Source: Deltaproteobacteria bacterium (GTDB lineage Bacteria; Desulfobacterota; Binatia; UBA9968). From it: 34,387 bases of DNA. The position numbers and the translations under genes are program-made. The notes beneath the pieces were generated by a model. It made no database searches. It saw only the letters and a program-made list of their open reading frames with translations, and was not told the DNA's origin. Below, one piece after another: positions 1 to 8,154 of this stretch. Every line of letters begins with the position of its first letter. Position 1 is the stretch's first letter. Location: contig SHYW01000050.1 of NCBI GenBank assembly GCA_009692615.1, positions 1 to 34,387 of the forward strand, in the 5' to 3' direction.

Positions 1-204
1 ATTTCCTTTGATTCATTTCTATCAATGTGTTTCTCTTTCATCGGCGTATCCTTTCTCTGCCTGCTTCAACAGGCAGCCTTTCGTTTTGATCGTATCGAAA
101 GGGTACGCCACCTATTTTCTATTTCCACTCTTTTCGATAATAGCTCCGATGACATCGTTAATCATTCACTGCCTCATCGTTGCGGTTGAACGTTTATTTT
201 TATC
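1..204. other. Left edge, no gene seen
   Basis: This stretch is AT-rich compared with the rest of the window. An open frame crosses it but has no ribosome binding site, no recognisable domain and an unlikely composition (many Phe, Ser and Cys). I see no gene, RNA or clear repeat here. It may be the end of an intergenic region that continues to the left. Confidence 0.5.
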
Positions 205-744
205 CTAATCGAAAGTCACGCTCTTGAGAATTTGCCGAAACAACGCTTTGCGCTCGTCGCCCGCGGCACTCGGATGGAGCCAAGTTATGCGGAACAGATC
301 GAGAGTCGGATGATCGCGAATCGGGCCGAACATGAATGAATCTATTCGCGTGACAGTCTCCTTGGGAGTCGGGCCGGGGATTTGCACCTCGCGGATAAAG
401 TGGCGCAGATCGTCGAACTCGATGATGAACTCTTCTTTCATGATCGCGTTGGGCGTGTCGGCTTTGAGACTTTCCCAGCTCGATCGGCCCGCTTCTTCGA
501 GCGACACGCTCGGCAGCACGCGCTCGTGATGGACGATCACGTTGGACCAGAACTCGTCCACCGGGCTGCCGTCTTGGCCATTGGAGCTACCCATGACAAA
601 CAGCGCGTTGGGAAACTCGCTCACCACCCAGTGGGGCGGGATAATCAAATTGAAACTCGGCACCGGCCGGCAGGCTTCACTCGGATAGCTAAGCCAGAGA
701 AATCCCGTGGTATCGATCTTGATGTTTTCCGATGGTAGTTTCAT
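205..744 (-). CDS. Hypothetical protein, weakly LpqN/LpqT-like
   Basis: The product is a 179-residue soluble protein with no signal peptide or membrane segment. The start is supported by GAGGT five bases before the ATG. The layout, with an early P-x-W (IIPPHWVV, about residues 34-41), a central FWSNVIVHHERV strand and a late ITWLHP strand, recalls the LpqN/Mog1-PsbP-like fold of small proteins of unknown function. That resemblance is only by eye. It is divergent in style from the two secreted paralogues downstream and probably has its own transcription unit. No function can be assigned. Confidence 0.6.
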   Translation of the reverse strand: MKLPSENIKIDTTGFLWLSYPSEACRPVPSFNLIIPPHWVVSEFPNALFVMGSSNGQDGSPVDEFWSNVIVHHERVLPSVSLEEAGRSSWESLKADTPNAIMKEEFIIEFDDLRHFIREVQIPGPTPKETVTRIDSFMFGPIRDHPTLDLFRITWLHPSAAGDERKALFRQILKSVTFD

Positions 745-837
745 TGTGACCTCATTAAAACAAATTCTTGCTAGTGGTTTGTCCTGCTAACAACTTCCGA
801 CGGGTTGACGCCGGTTAGATTTGTTCGCGCGCCTCCG

Positions 838-1332
838 TTAGTTTTGCTCAAAATCGAAATCGACAGGTGGTGACTGCCGCAGTGACTTATCGTTGAACCA
901 CAGGATCGCATAGGCCCGCATAGAAAAGTTTCCCGGCGCGAGGTTGGCCGCGGAATAGGGTATTATTAGGGAGTGGACTCCGAGCTCATAGGGATCAAAC
1001 GCAACCGAGAAATCGGTGGAAACCGCAAGATTCCCTGACGGAGTCTTATAACGATCCGTCTTGGAAGGAACAGGAGTATAGTTCCCGTTGTCTTCTAATG
1101 ATTGAATATAGATCGCCAACTTGGCTTTAGATCAGGAGGCGCCCTGGAGTTGGCCGTTCACCCGGAAGATCCACCGCTGGCTAGCATCGTCGCGATTAAC
1201 GGTTGGTTGCTGGAGCTGAGCCGAAGGCGCTTGAGCCGGCTGTGCCATCGCGTTACTGCGCGTCATTGCGACTGCTGTCAAGGCGATCGACGCCGCAAAG
1301 GCGCTGAGACGCAATATGCGATTTGTTTTCAT
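838..1332 (-). pseudogene. Secreted paralogue interrupted by an in-frame TGA
   Basis: Read through, this frame gives about 164 residues: a signal peptide beginning MKTNRILRLSAFAAS and ending near AMAQ, then a C-terminal domain. The domain matches the end of the neighbouring gene at 1351-2280: QLQQPT, RVNGQL, FDPYELGV and NDKSL align with QLQQPT, RVNGQL, FDPYELGV and NNKSL. A TGA at 1132-1134 interrupts it after GQLQGAS; the frame continues without shift on both sides, and the intact paralogue has Gly at that place. It lacks the roughly 130-residue middle domain of its paralogue. Either it is a recent nonsense pseudogene or the base is wrong. The function of the family is unknown. Confidence 0.7.
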
Positions 1333-1350
1333 CGAGGGAGTCCCGCTCTA

Positions 1351-2280
1351 TTATCCTGGCGCAAAATTGAATTCGACAGGAGTCGAGCTCTCCAAAGATT
1401 TGTTGTTGATAAACACCTCCGCCCACCCCCTCAACTTATAGGTTCTCCCCGACCGCAGGTTGATCTCGGCATAGGGCAGTTCCACGGTGAGGACACCGAG
1501 CTCATAGGGATCGAAGTTTGCCGTAAAATAATTGTAACTGGCGAGATCGCCGTCGACAGAGTTATACTCGCTCCCCTTCTTGGCCCGTAAGGTAGTCCAA
1601 GTTTGATTGTTCTCGTACTGAAAAAAATAACCCAATACGGCCTCGCTGCCGCGCGCACCACGAAGTTGGCCGTTGACGCGTAAGGTGTATTTTTGATTGG
1701 CATCGTCATAGGTAAGCGTCGGTTGCTGCAGCGTTACACGACCCGCGCTGCTCTGCGCCGCGACCGTACTTTGGGCCGGCGTCGAATTGCCGTATGCCGG
1801 GGGCGGCAAGCCATCTCTCACAAATGGCAACGTACACGCCACGATATTGTTTGCATCGATGACGCTTAGACTTCCGGGCGTGGTGCCGATCGCGTACGTT
1901 CGCGGGGTGAGACTGTCGGCCAACGTTTGCAAGATTCCTAGCCAAACATTGTTGGAATTGTTCGAGGTTGTCGGGCCGGGATCGTAAGCATAGGTACACG
2001 TCAATTGCCCGCTGTTACCGGCGACATTCCCGGAGAATGCGGTTTGCCCCGCCCCGAAACAGGGATCTTCGGAGTTTTTTACGGCGGAGATCTGCTGGCC
2101 CCGATGGTTGATTTGCACAGTTAGCGAATAGGTGTCGCCTGACGGACACCGATACTCGCTGGTCCATTGTCCGCTCAGATTGGGACTCTGTGCCAGCGCA
2201 TTGCTGCGGGTCAATACGAGTGCGGTCATGCCGATTAAGACTATGAACCTTATCGTGAGCAATGTGGGATTGGTTTTCAT
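1351..2280 (-). CDS. Secreted two-domain protein of unknown function
   Basis: The product is 309 residues. I place the start at the ATG at 2280 (MKTNPTLLTIRF) and not at the longer upstream frame, because GGAGG lies at 2287-2291, six bases upstream, and because the paralogue at 838-1332 begins with the same MKTN. A Sec signal peptide ends near NALAQ (about residue 31). The N-terminal domain (about 34-165, starting NLSGQWTSEYRC) has four or more Cys and a lipocalin-like opening (LSGQW). A linker rich in Ala, Gln and Ser leads to the C-terminal domain (about 190-309) shared with the broken neighbour. It is probably exported to the periplasm or outside. No known family was recognised. Confidence 0.75.
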   Translation of the reverse strand: MKTNPTLLTIRFIVLIGMTALVLTRSNALAQSPNLSGQWTSEYRCPSGDTYSLTVQINHRGQQISAVKNSEDPCFGAGQTAFSGNVAGNSGQLTCTYAYDPGPTTSNNSNNVWLGILQTLADSLTPRTYAIGTTPGSLSVIDANNIVACTLPFVRDGLPPPAYGNSTPAQSTVAAQSSAGRVTLQQPTLTYDDANQKYTLRVNGQLRGARGSEAVLGYFFQYENNQTWTTLRAKKGSEYNSVDGDLASYNYFTANFDPYELGVLTVELPYAEINLRSGRTYKLRGWAEVFINNKSLESSTPVEFNFAPG

Positions 2281-2702
2281 CGTTGTCCTCCTTATTTGTG
2301 AAATCAATTGTCTCAAATGAATAGAGGCGGTCCAATCTGCGATGCCCACAACTCATCGCAATCGAGGTTGGCGATTGCCATTGCAAATTTCATCCTCGGC
2401 GACTAAAAACAAAAGGCAGTACTCGCGGGAGTCAACTCCGCACTGAGCTACTGGCTTCAGATTTTTTTGTTAACGGAGCCCTAGGAATTACCCGGTTCCG
2501 GTAGGAGGCTTATATTCCCCAACCACGGCCAAAGAACCTTGGCAGGAAATAACCTTGCCTAGAGGTAAGACGATTCAGTTTCAATGGGTCGTGTCGAGCG
2601 GTAAATTCACGGCAGTCAACCTTGTTCAGTTGCACCAAACTCAGCGATGGCTTATAAAATTACAATCAATCGTCTTTTTCGCAAAGGATAGGGGAGCCAG
2701 GC
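2281..2702. other. Divergent intergenic region before alaC
   Basis: About 420 bases lie between two divergent genes. The region holds the ribosome binding sites of both: GGAGG at 2287-2291 (minus strand) and AGGGGAG at 2690-2696 (plus strand). Promoters for both directions are expected here, but I could not identify convincing -35/-10 pairs. No hairpin, riboswitch or leader peptide stood out. Confidence 0.4.
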
Positions 2703-3881
2703 GTGGAATTTCAGCGTATCAAACGGCTGCCGCCCTATGTCTTCAGCATCATCGATGGTATGAAGATGGAGGCGCGGCGTAGGGGTGAGGATATCGTCGA
2801 CTTCGGCATGGGCAATCCCGATCTGCCCACACCGCCGCATGTGGTGGCGAAGCTGATCGAGGCGGCGTCCAAACCTGCCAATCATCGTTACTCGGTGTCG
2901 CGCGGGATTTTTAAATTGCGCGGCGCGATCGCCGATTGGTACAAGCGCCGCTATAACGTCGATATCGATCCCGACAGCGAGGCAATCGTCACCATCGGCG
3001 CCAAAGAAGGTTTGTCGCATCTCGCTTGGGCGACCATCGATCCCGGCGATGTCGTGCTTTGCCCGAGTCCGACATATCCGATTCATCAGTATGCCGTGAT
3101 CCTCGCCGGCGGCGATCTGCGCTGCATTCCGCTCACCACCAGCGAAGAATTTTTCGGCAACTTGGATCAGGCGATCAAGCAGACTTGGCCCAAGCCGAAA
3201 ATGTTGATCATCAGTTTTCCGCACAATCCGACTACTCAAGTAGTCGAGCTGGATTTTTTCGAAAGGGTGGTGAAAGCGGCTAAGGAGCATGACTTCATCG
3301 TCGTGCATGATCTGGCCTACGCCGATCTGACCTTCGACGGTTATCGGGCGCCGAGTTTTCTCCAGGCCGCGGGCGCCAAGGATGTCGGCGTGGAATTTTT
3401 CTCGCTGTCGAAGAGCTACAACATGCCGGGTTGGCGCGTCGGCTTTTGCGTCGGCAATAAGGAAATCATTCACGCCTTGGCGCGCATCAAGAGCTATCTC
3501 GACTACGGTATTTTTCAGCCGATTCAGATCGCCGCCATTCAAGCGCTCAACGGACCGCAGGATTGCGTCGAAGAGATTTGCGACATGTACCGCAAGCGGC
3601 GCGATTCGTTGCTCGACGGTCTCGACCGCGCCGGCTGGTATATTCCTCGGCCCAAGGGGACGATGTTCGTCTGGGCCGAGATTCCCGAGCCGGCGAAAAA
3701 GATGGGCTCGGTGGAGTTCGCCAAATATTTACTTCAAGAAGCCCAAGTCGCGGTGTCGCCGGGGATCGGCTTCGGCCAGTACGGCGACGAACATGTGCGC
3801 TTCGCGCTGATCGAAAACGAGCACCGCACCAAGCAGGCGGTGCGCAAAATCAAAAAGGCGCTCGTCAAATTATTAGACTAG
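2703..3881 (+). CDS. alaC: Alanine (glutamate-pyruvate) aminotransferase, AlaC-like
   Basis: This is a 392-residue class I/II PLP-dependent aminotransferase of the AlaC/YfdZ group, which transfers the amino group between glutamate and pyruvate in the cytoplasm. Visible marks are FGMGNPD (34-40), the phosphate-side loop GAKEGLSH (99-106), SFPHNPTTQ (171-179), HDLAYAD (202-208) and the Schiff-base lysine in [15 protein letters not shown] (Lys237). The start is GTG at 2703 with AGGGGAG six bases upstream; its length is normal for the family. It is first in a row with hom, a phosphoglycerate-mutase-like gene and glpX, a grouping that suggests amino-acid synthesis from oxaloacetate and pyruvate. 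A related diaminopimelate aminotransferase role cannot be excluded from sequence alone. Confidence 0.9.
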   Translation: MEFQRIKRLPPYVFSIIDGMKMEARRRGEDIVDFGMGNPDLPTPPHVVAKLIEAASKPANHRYSVSRGIFKLRGAIADWYKRRYNVDIDPDSEAIVTIGAKEGLSHLAWATIDPGDVVLCPSPTYPIHQYAVILAGGDLRCIPLTTSEEFFGNLDQAIKQTWPKPKMLIISFPHNPTTQVVELDFFERVVKAAKEHDFIVVHDLAYADLTFDGYRAPSFLQAAGAKDVGVEFFSLSKSYNMPGWRVGFCVGNKEIIHALARIKSYLDYGIFQPIQIAAIQALNGPQDCVEEICDMYRKRRDSLLDGLDRAGWYIPRPKGTMFVWAEIPEPAKKMGSVEFAKYLLQEAQVAVSPGIGFGQYGDEHVRFALIENEHRTKQAVRKIKKALVKLLD

Positions 3882-3907
3882 CAAGAAGTCGGATTAAGAG
3901 ATTACTG

Positions 3908-4001
3908 CCGCAAAGGCGCAAAGCTCGCAAAGTTCGGAATAGTACTCAACGAGATCACAAACATTCCCCGAAAACTTAGCGCCTTGGCGCCTTTGCGAGA
4001 G
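3908..4001. repeat. Dispersed inverted repeat, copy A (alaC-hom gap)
   Basis: Left arm 3908-3937 (CCGCAAAGGCGCAAAG...) faces right arm 3968-4001 (...GGCGCCTTTGCGAGAG), separated by about 30 AT-rich bases. The right arm, reverse-complemented, starts CTCTCGCAAAGGCGCCAAGG, as in copies at 5476-5588 and 29447-29586. It fills nearly the whole 138-base gap and ends 18 bases before the hom start codon, so it would be transcribed as a hairpin in the alaC-hom message. Confidence 0.8.
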
Positions 4002-4019
4002 AATAATCCTAATTGATTT

Positions 4020-5414
4020 ATGGCAACGGTTAATTCACGGCGGAAAGTCGGCGTCGGTTTGCTCGGCTCGGGAGTGGTCGGCGAGGCGATTCAAGATATT
4101 CTGTTTCAGCAAGTCGAGGAACGGAACGTCAAAGACGTCGACTTGGAGATCCGTAAGATTTACACCCGCTCGCCCAAAGGCAAGAAGTGGTTCGCCAAGC
4201 GCAAAGCTTTGTTCACCGCCAGCGCCGAAGAAGTGATCGATGACCCGAGCGTCGATATCGTCATCGAAGCGCTGGGCTTTCAGTCGAAGGCGCAGTTGCC
4301 GCAATTCCGCGACTACATTCTGCGCGCTTTCCGTAACGGCAAATCAGTGGTCACTTCAGACAAGGCCGTGCTGGCGCGCTACGGCAAAGAAATCTGGGCG
4401 GCGGCCAAGCAGAGCGGCCGGCAACTACGATTCGAAGCCTGCGTCGGCGGCGGCATTCCCGTTATCCGTTCGCTCAGCGAAAGCTTCGCGGTGGAACAAC
4501 CGGAAGCGGTCTTCGGCATCGTCAACGGCACCTGCAATTATATTCTCTCGCAGATGGAAAAAAGCGGGAAGCCTTATGCCGAAGCGCTCAAAGAAGCGCA
4601 GCAAAAAGGCTACGCCGAAACCAATCCGGCATCCGACGTCAACGGCAGCGACGCCGAAGCGAAATTATTGCTGCTCAGCCGGGTCGCCTTCGGTTTAGAA
4701 ATCACGCCGGGAAAAATCTGGCGCAAGGGCATTGAAGAAATTCAAGCCGTCGACTTTCGCTACGCCGAACGGATCGGTTCGAGCACCATCAAGCAACTGG
4801 CGGTCGCGCGTCGCGCCGGCCAAGCCGTGCAGGTTTTCGTTTCGCCGGTATTGGTCGGGCGGCAAAACTTTCTCGCCAGCGTGGATGGCGCGACCAATGC
4901 GATCTGTTTTGCCGGCAAAAGCAGCGGCGCCAGTCGCGGCGAGCGCGATTGCGATTACGTTCTCGTCGGACCGGGCGCCGGCGGCGGACCGACAGCGGTG
5001 GCGGTGCTCGGCGATGTTTGCGAGTTGGCGCGCGGCGAGCGCAATTTGTCGGGCATGCCGAGCTTGATCGCCCCCGGCACGCTGAAACTGCAACGGGAAG
5101 ATGAACTCGACGTACCGTTCTACGTGCGCTTTGTGGTAAAGGATCGCTCTGGCATCGTCGGCGACATCGGCCGCACCTTCGGCAAACTCGGCGTCAATAT
5201 TTCCGAGATCTGGCAGTTGCGTCACGTCGAAGATGAATTGAAAAGCTTGATGCAGAGTTATCGATTAAAGCAGAAAGCGCAGGAGATTTTGCCCTTCGTC
5301 ATGACCTTGGAACGCACCACGCTGCGGCAAATGCGCAAGGCTCTGGATTCTCTGCACTCGCGAGATTATATCTTAGTCGATCCCGTGTGGTTTCCGATCT
5401 GGAGCGCAAAGTGA
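4020..5414 (+). CDS. hom: Homoserine dehydrogenase with ACT domain
   Basis: The product is a 464-residue enzyme that reduces aspartate semialdehyde to homoserine, the branch point to threonine and methionine. Domains in order: a Rossmann NAD(P)-binding domain opening with GLLGSGVVGEAI (13-24), SDKAVLARYGKEI (about 118-130), the catalytic domain with FEACVGGGIPVIR, NGTCNYILSQM and GYAETNPASDVNGSDAEAKL, and a C-terminal ACT domain (VVKDRSGIVGDIGRTFGKLG) that usually mediates feedback control by threonine. Length is typical for the monofunctional ACT type. There is no strong Shine-Dalgarno; the sequence before ATG 4020 is taken up by inverted repeat copy A. The next gene may supply the following step. 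Confidence 0.95.
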   Translation: MATVNSRRKVGVGLLGSGVVGEAIQDILFQQVEERNVKDVDLEIRKIYTRSPKGKKWFAKRKALFTASAEEVIDDPSVDIVIEALGFQSKAQLPQFRDYILRAFRNGKSVVTSDKAVLARYGKEIWAAAKQSGRQLRFEACVGGGIPVIRSLSESFAVEQPEAVFGIVNGTCNYILSQMEKSGKPYAEALKEAQQKGYAETNPASDVNGSDAEAKLLLLSRVAFGLEITPGKIWRKGIEEIQAVDFRYAERIGSSTIKQLAVARRAGQAVQVFVSPVLVGRQNFLASVDGATNAICFAGKSSGASRGERDCDYVLVGPGAGGGPTAVAVLGDVCELARGERNLSGMPSLIAPGTLKLQREDELDVPFYVRFVVKDRSGIVGDIGRTFGKLGVNISEIWQLRHVEDELKSLMQSYRLKQKAQEILPFVMTLERTTLRQMRKALDSLHSRDYILVDPVWFPIWSAK

Positions 5415-5426
5415 AGATAAGGATTC

Positions 5427-5588
5427 GGAATCGGAGAGATAGCCGCAGAGAACGCAAAGGACGCATAGAAATAAGATTCGGATTCCGGATGTCTCTCGCA
5501 AAGGCGCTAAGGCGCAAAGGTTTTAGGAAATAGTTTTTTTCCGAACTTGGCGTCTTTGCGTCTTGGCGAGAGAAATATCCGAGTCCGA
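5427..5588. repeat. Dispersed inverted repeat, copy B, with an extra partial unit
   Basis: The left arm, about 5476-5520, reads ATTCGGATTCCGGATGTCTC then TCGCAAAGGCGC. The right arm, about 5541-5588, is its imperfect complement and ends GAGAGAAATATCCGAGTCC. Another fragment with the same words (GATTCGGAATCGGAGAG, GAACGCAAAGGACGC) lies just upstream at about 5420-5466, so two units seem stacked. It occupies most of the hom to phosphoglycerate-mutase-like gap. Confidence 0.8.
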
Positions 5589-5626
5589 GAAGTGGGAGTT
5601 AATTTTTTGAAGGCGGACTACGTAAA

Positions 5627-6847
5627 GTGAAATATATTATTTTGCAAGGCGACGGCATGGCGGACTATCCGATCGAAGAGCTTGGCGGCAAGACTCCGCT
5701 GGAAGCGGCGCGCACTCCCAACATGGACTGGCTCGCTCAGCGCGGCGTTTACGGTCTGGCGCATGTGATTCCCGACGGCTTTCCGCCCGGCAGCGATGTC
5801 GGCAACATGAGCATCATGGGTTACGACCCGGTGCTTTATCATACCGGCCGTTCGCCCTTGGAAGCGGCGAGCATGGGCGTGGCGCTGGGACCGACGGATA
5901 TCGCCTTTCGCTGCAATCTCGTCACGCTCGGCGGCACGGGTGACGACACCGTGATGGAAGATTTCACCGCAGGCCATATCAGCACCGAAGAAGCGGCGGC
6001 GATCATCCGCGATCTGGGTGCCGAGCTGGGCGGCGACGGCATCGAATTTTTTCCCGGCGTGAGCTACCGCCACTTGATGGTGTGGCGCGACGGTCTGGAA
6101 AAAATGGCAACCACGCCGCCGCACGACATCACCGATCAGAAAACCGCCGGCTACATGCCCACGGGCGACGGCGCCGAGCGTTTATTGAATTTGATGGCCG
6201 CGTCGCAGTCGATCTTAGCGAGTCATCCGGTAAATCAGAAGCGGCGCGTCGAAGGCAAGCAGCAGGTGACGACCATTTGGCTTTGGGGGCAGGGGAGAGC
6301 GCCGCAGCTGCCGTCGTTGACCAAACGCTTCGGCATCAAGGGTGGCGTGATTTCGGCGGTCGATATCATTCACGGCCTCGGTGTTTACGCCGGTCTGGAA
6401 CGCATTGACGTGCCCGGTATCACCGGCTTTCTCGACACCAATTTTGTCGGCAAGGGCGAATACGGCGTGGCCTCGCTGGAGAAAAATGATTTTGTCTTTA
6501 TTCACGTCGAAGCCACCGACGAAGCCGGCCATATGGGCGATGTCAAAGCCAAGATTCAAGCCCTGGAAGATTTCGATGAGAAAGTCGTCGGCACGGTTTT
6601 GAAGGGCATGGGCGAACGAAAAGACTTTCGCATTCTCTTGATGCCCGATCATCCGACCGCTTGTGCTTTGAAAACTCACGTATCGGAGCCAGTGCCGTTC
6701 GTGCTCTATTCGCCGGCCGAGCTGCGCGACAACGGCGCGGTGGGTTACAATGAAAAAGACGCGGCGCAAACCGGTGTCGTCGCCAAACAAGCGTTTCGCC
6801 TGATGGAATCGCTGATCGAAGGGAGACCGACATGGACAGAAACCTAG
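5627..6847 (+). CDS. apgM: Phosphoglycerate-mutase-superfamily enzyme (ApgM type), possible homoserine kinase
   Basis: The product is a 406-residue member of the alkaline phosphatase superfamily, cofactor-independent (archaeal-type) phosphoglycerate mutase family. Metal-site and catalytic marks are QGDGMAD (7-13), the phosphorylated Ser56 in GFPPGSDVGNMS, HVEATDEAGHMGD and LMPDHPT. The family name implies 2-/3-phosphoglycerate interconversion. Its position directly after hom, in a row with an aminotransferase, fits instead a homoserine kinase of this family, as proposed from genetics in Desulfovibrio (recalled, not checked). No GHMP-type thrB is seen in the window. The start is GTG 5627; an AAGGCGG lies about ten bases upstream. 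It overlaps glpX by 16 bases, which implies coupled translation. Confidence 0.85.
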   Translation: MKYIILQGDGMADYPIEELGGKTPLEAARTPNMDWLAQRGVYGLAHVIPDGFPPGSDVGNMSIMGYDPVLYHTGRSPLEAASMGVALGPTDIAFRCNLVTLGGTGDDTVMEDFTAGHISTEEAAAIIRDLGAELGGDGIEFFPGVSYRHLMVWRDGLEKMATTPPHDITDQKTAGYMPTGDGAERLLNLMAASQSILASHPVNQKRRVEGKQQVTTIWLWGQGRAPQLPSLTKRFGIKGGVISAVDIIHGLGVYAGLERIDVPGITGFLDTNFVGKGEYGVASLEKNDFVFIHVEATDEAGHMGDVKAKIQALEDFDEKVVGTVLKGMGERKDFRILLMPDHPTACALKTHVSEPVPFVLYSPAELRDNGAVGYNEKDAAQTGVVAKQAFRLMESLIEGRPTWTET

Positions 6848-7782
6848 CTCTAGAAGCGGTGCGAGTGACCGAAGCCGCCGCGCTCAATTGCGCGCGCTTG
6901 ACCGGCTGCGGCGATGAGAAGGCCGCCGACCAAGCGGCCGTGGATGCCATGCGCAAAGCGTTCGATGCCTTGGCCATCGACGGCACGGTGGTGATCGGCG
7001 AAGGCGAACGCGACGAAGCGCCGATGCTCTACATCGGCGAGAAAGTCGGCTCAGGCGGACCCAAAGTCGACATCGCTCTCGATCCCTTGGAAGGCACGAC
7101 CATCTGCGCCACCGGCGGGCCCAATGCTCTGGCGGTACTGGCGATGGCCGACGGCGGCAACTTGCTCCACTGTCCCGACACCTACATGTCGAAAATCGCC
7201 GTCGGACCCATCGGCCGCGGCGTCATCGACCTGGACAAATCGCCGACGCAAAATCTTAACGCTTTGGCGGAGGCCAAACGTTGTCGAGTTGAAGATTTAA
7301 TGGTGATCATCCTCTCCCGGCCGCGCCATGAAGCGCTGATCCAAGAAGTGCGCAAAGCCGGCGCGCGCATTCGTCTGATCGGCGACGGCGATGTTTCCGC
7401 GGCTATTGCGACCACCAAGCCGGAAACCGGCATCGATCTACTGATCGGCATCGGCGGCGCACCGGAAGGCGTGTTGGCGGCGGCGGCGTTGCGTTGCGTC
7501 GGTGGCGAGTTTCAAGGCCGCTTGGCGCCGCGCAACAACGAAGAAATCGAGCGGGCGAAAAAGATGGGCGTCACCGACATCAAGAAGAAATTTAAAATCG
7601 AAGAGCTGGCCGCCGGCGACGTGATGTTCTCCGCCACCGGAGTGACCGACGGCGACTATTTGCAGGGCGTGCATTTCTTTCCCGGCGGCGCCACCACTCA
7701 GTCGGTGGTCATGCGCTCGAAGACCAAGACCATTAGAGTCGTCAACGCGACCCACTACTTCGACCATAAGCCGACTTATTGA
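6832..7782 (+). CDS. glpX: Fructose-1,6-bisphosphatase class II
   Basis: The product is a 316-residue GlpX-type phosphatase that removes the 1-phosphate of fructose 1,6-bisphosphate in gluconeogenesis. Visible signatures are VVIGEGERDEAPMLYIGEKVG spread over about 53-73, then DIALDPLEGTT (80-90) and TGGPNALAVLAMAD, which carry the metal-binding acidic residues of this Li-sensitive phosphatase fold, and GIGGAPEGVLAAAALRCVGG near 210. Length is normal. The start ATG lies inside the preceding gene (16-base overlap), so the two are probably one transcript with translational coupling. Confidence 0.95.
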   Translation: MDRNLALEAVRVTEAAALNCARLTGCGDEKAADQAAVDAMRKAFDALAIDGTVVIGEGERDEAPMLYIGEKVGSGGPKVDIALDPLEGTTICATGGPNALAVLAMADGGNLLHCPDTYMSKIAVGPIGRGVIDLDKSPTQNLNALAEAKRCRVEDLMVIILSRPRHEALIQEVRKAGARIRLIGDGDVSAAIATTKPETGIDLLIGIGGAPEGVLAAAALRCVGGEFQGRLAPRNNEEIERAKKMGVTDIKKKFKIEELAAGDVMFSATGVTDGDYLQGVHFFPGGATTQSVVMRSKTKTIRVVNATHYFDHKPTY

Positions 7783-7815
7783 GCACGGCGGAAGTTGCTT
7801 CGATAGGTTTAAGCT

Positions 7816-8145
7816 TTGGCCCAATCTGCCAATCCAAGTCGTGGACGGAAAAATTCGCGCGCCAGCGGCGCGTCGCGTAAACCGCGCCAGCGCCGCCGTT
7901 GGCTCCGAACGGTTCTGTTTTTTATTTTCTTTCCGCTGATCGTTTGGTTCCTGGCTTTTCTGATCTGGTTTTACTGGTACAATATCGTTTCGCTGTTTGG
8001 CGACAAGGAACCCAAGACCAAAGCCGTGCCGAGAATTGAAGCGATGCCGGAGCACCAGGAAAAATTGCCGCCGAGCAAAGCACCGGCGGAAAAAATCCTT
8101 GACGAAGATCGCCAGAAGCTCGAAGACATTCTCAAACGGCGCTGA
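7816..8145 (+). CDS. Small single-pass membrane protein, unknown
   Basis: The product is a 109-residue protein with a very basic N-terminus (about residues 9-29, many Arg, Lys and Ser), one hydrophobic membrane span (about 30-56, FFIFFPLIVWFLAFLIWFYW) and a charged C-terminal tail ending in a helix (ILDEDRQKLEDILKRR). The basic head predicts the N-terminus in the cytoplasm. The only workable start is TTG at 7816, because the next ATG lies after the membrane span; this makes the start uncertain. It lies 33 bases after glpX and 9 bases before dus, in the same direction, so it is probably part of the same transcript. No family recognised. Confidence 0.65.
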   Translation: MAQSANPSRGRKNSRASGASRKPRQRRRWLRTVLFFIFFPLIVWFLAFLIWFYWYNIVSLFGDKEPKTKAVPRIEAMPEHQEKLPPSKAPAEKILDEDRQKLEDILKRR

Positions 8146-8154
8146 CACAAGATC

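Noticed and set aside
8-208. Open frame at the left edge
   Set aside because: No ribosome binding site, unlikely composition, no motif; the DNA is simply AT-rich.
2652-3542. Long open frame on the minus strand over alaC
   Set aside because: It is opposite to a gene with full aminotransferase motifs; the translation is His/Arg/Asp-rich and without a domain, typical of a shadow in high-GC DNA.
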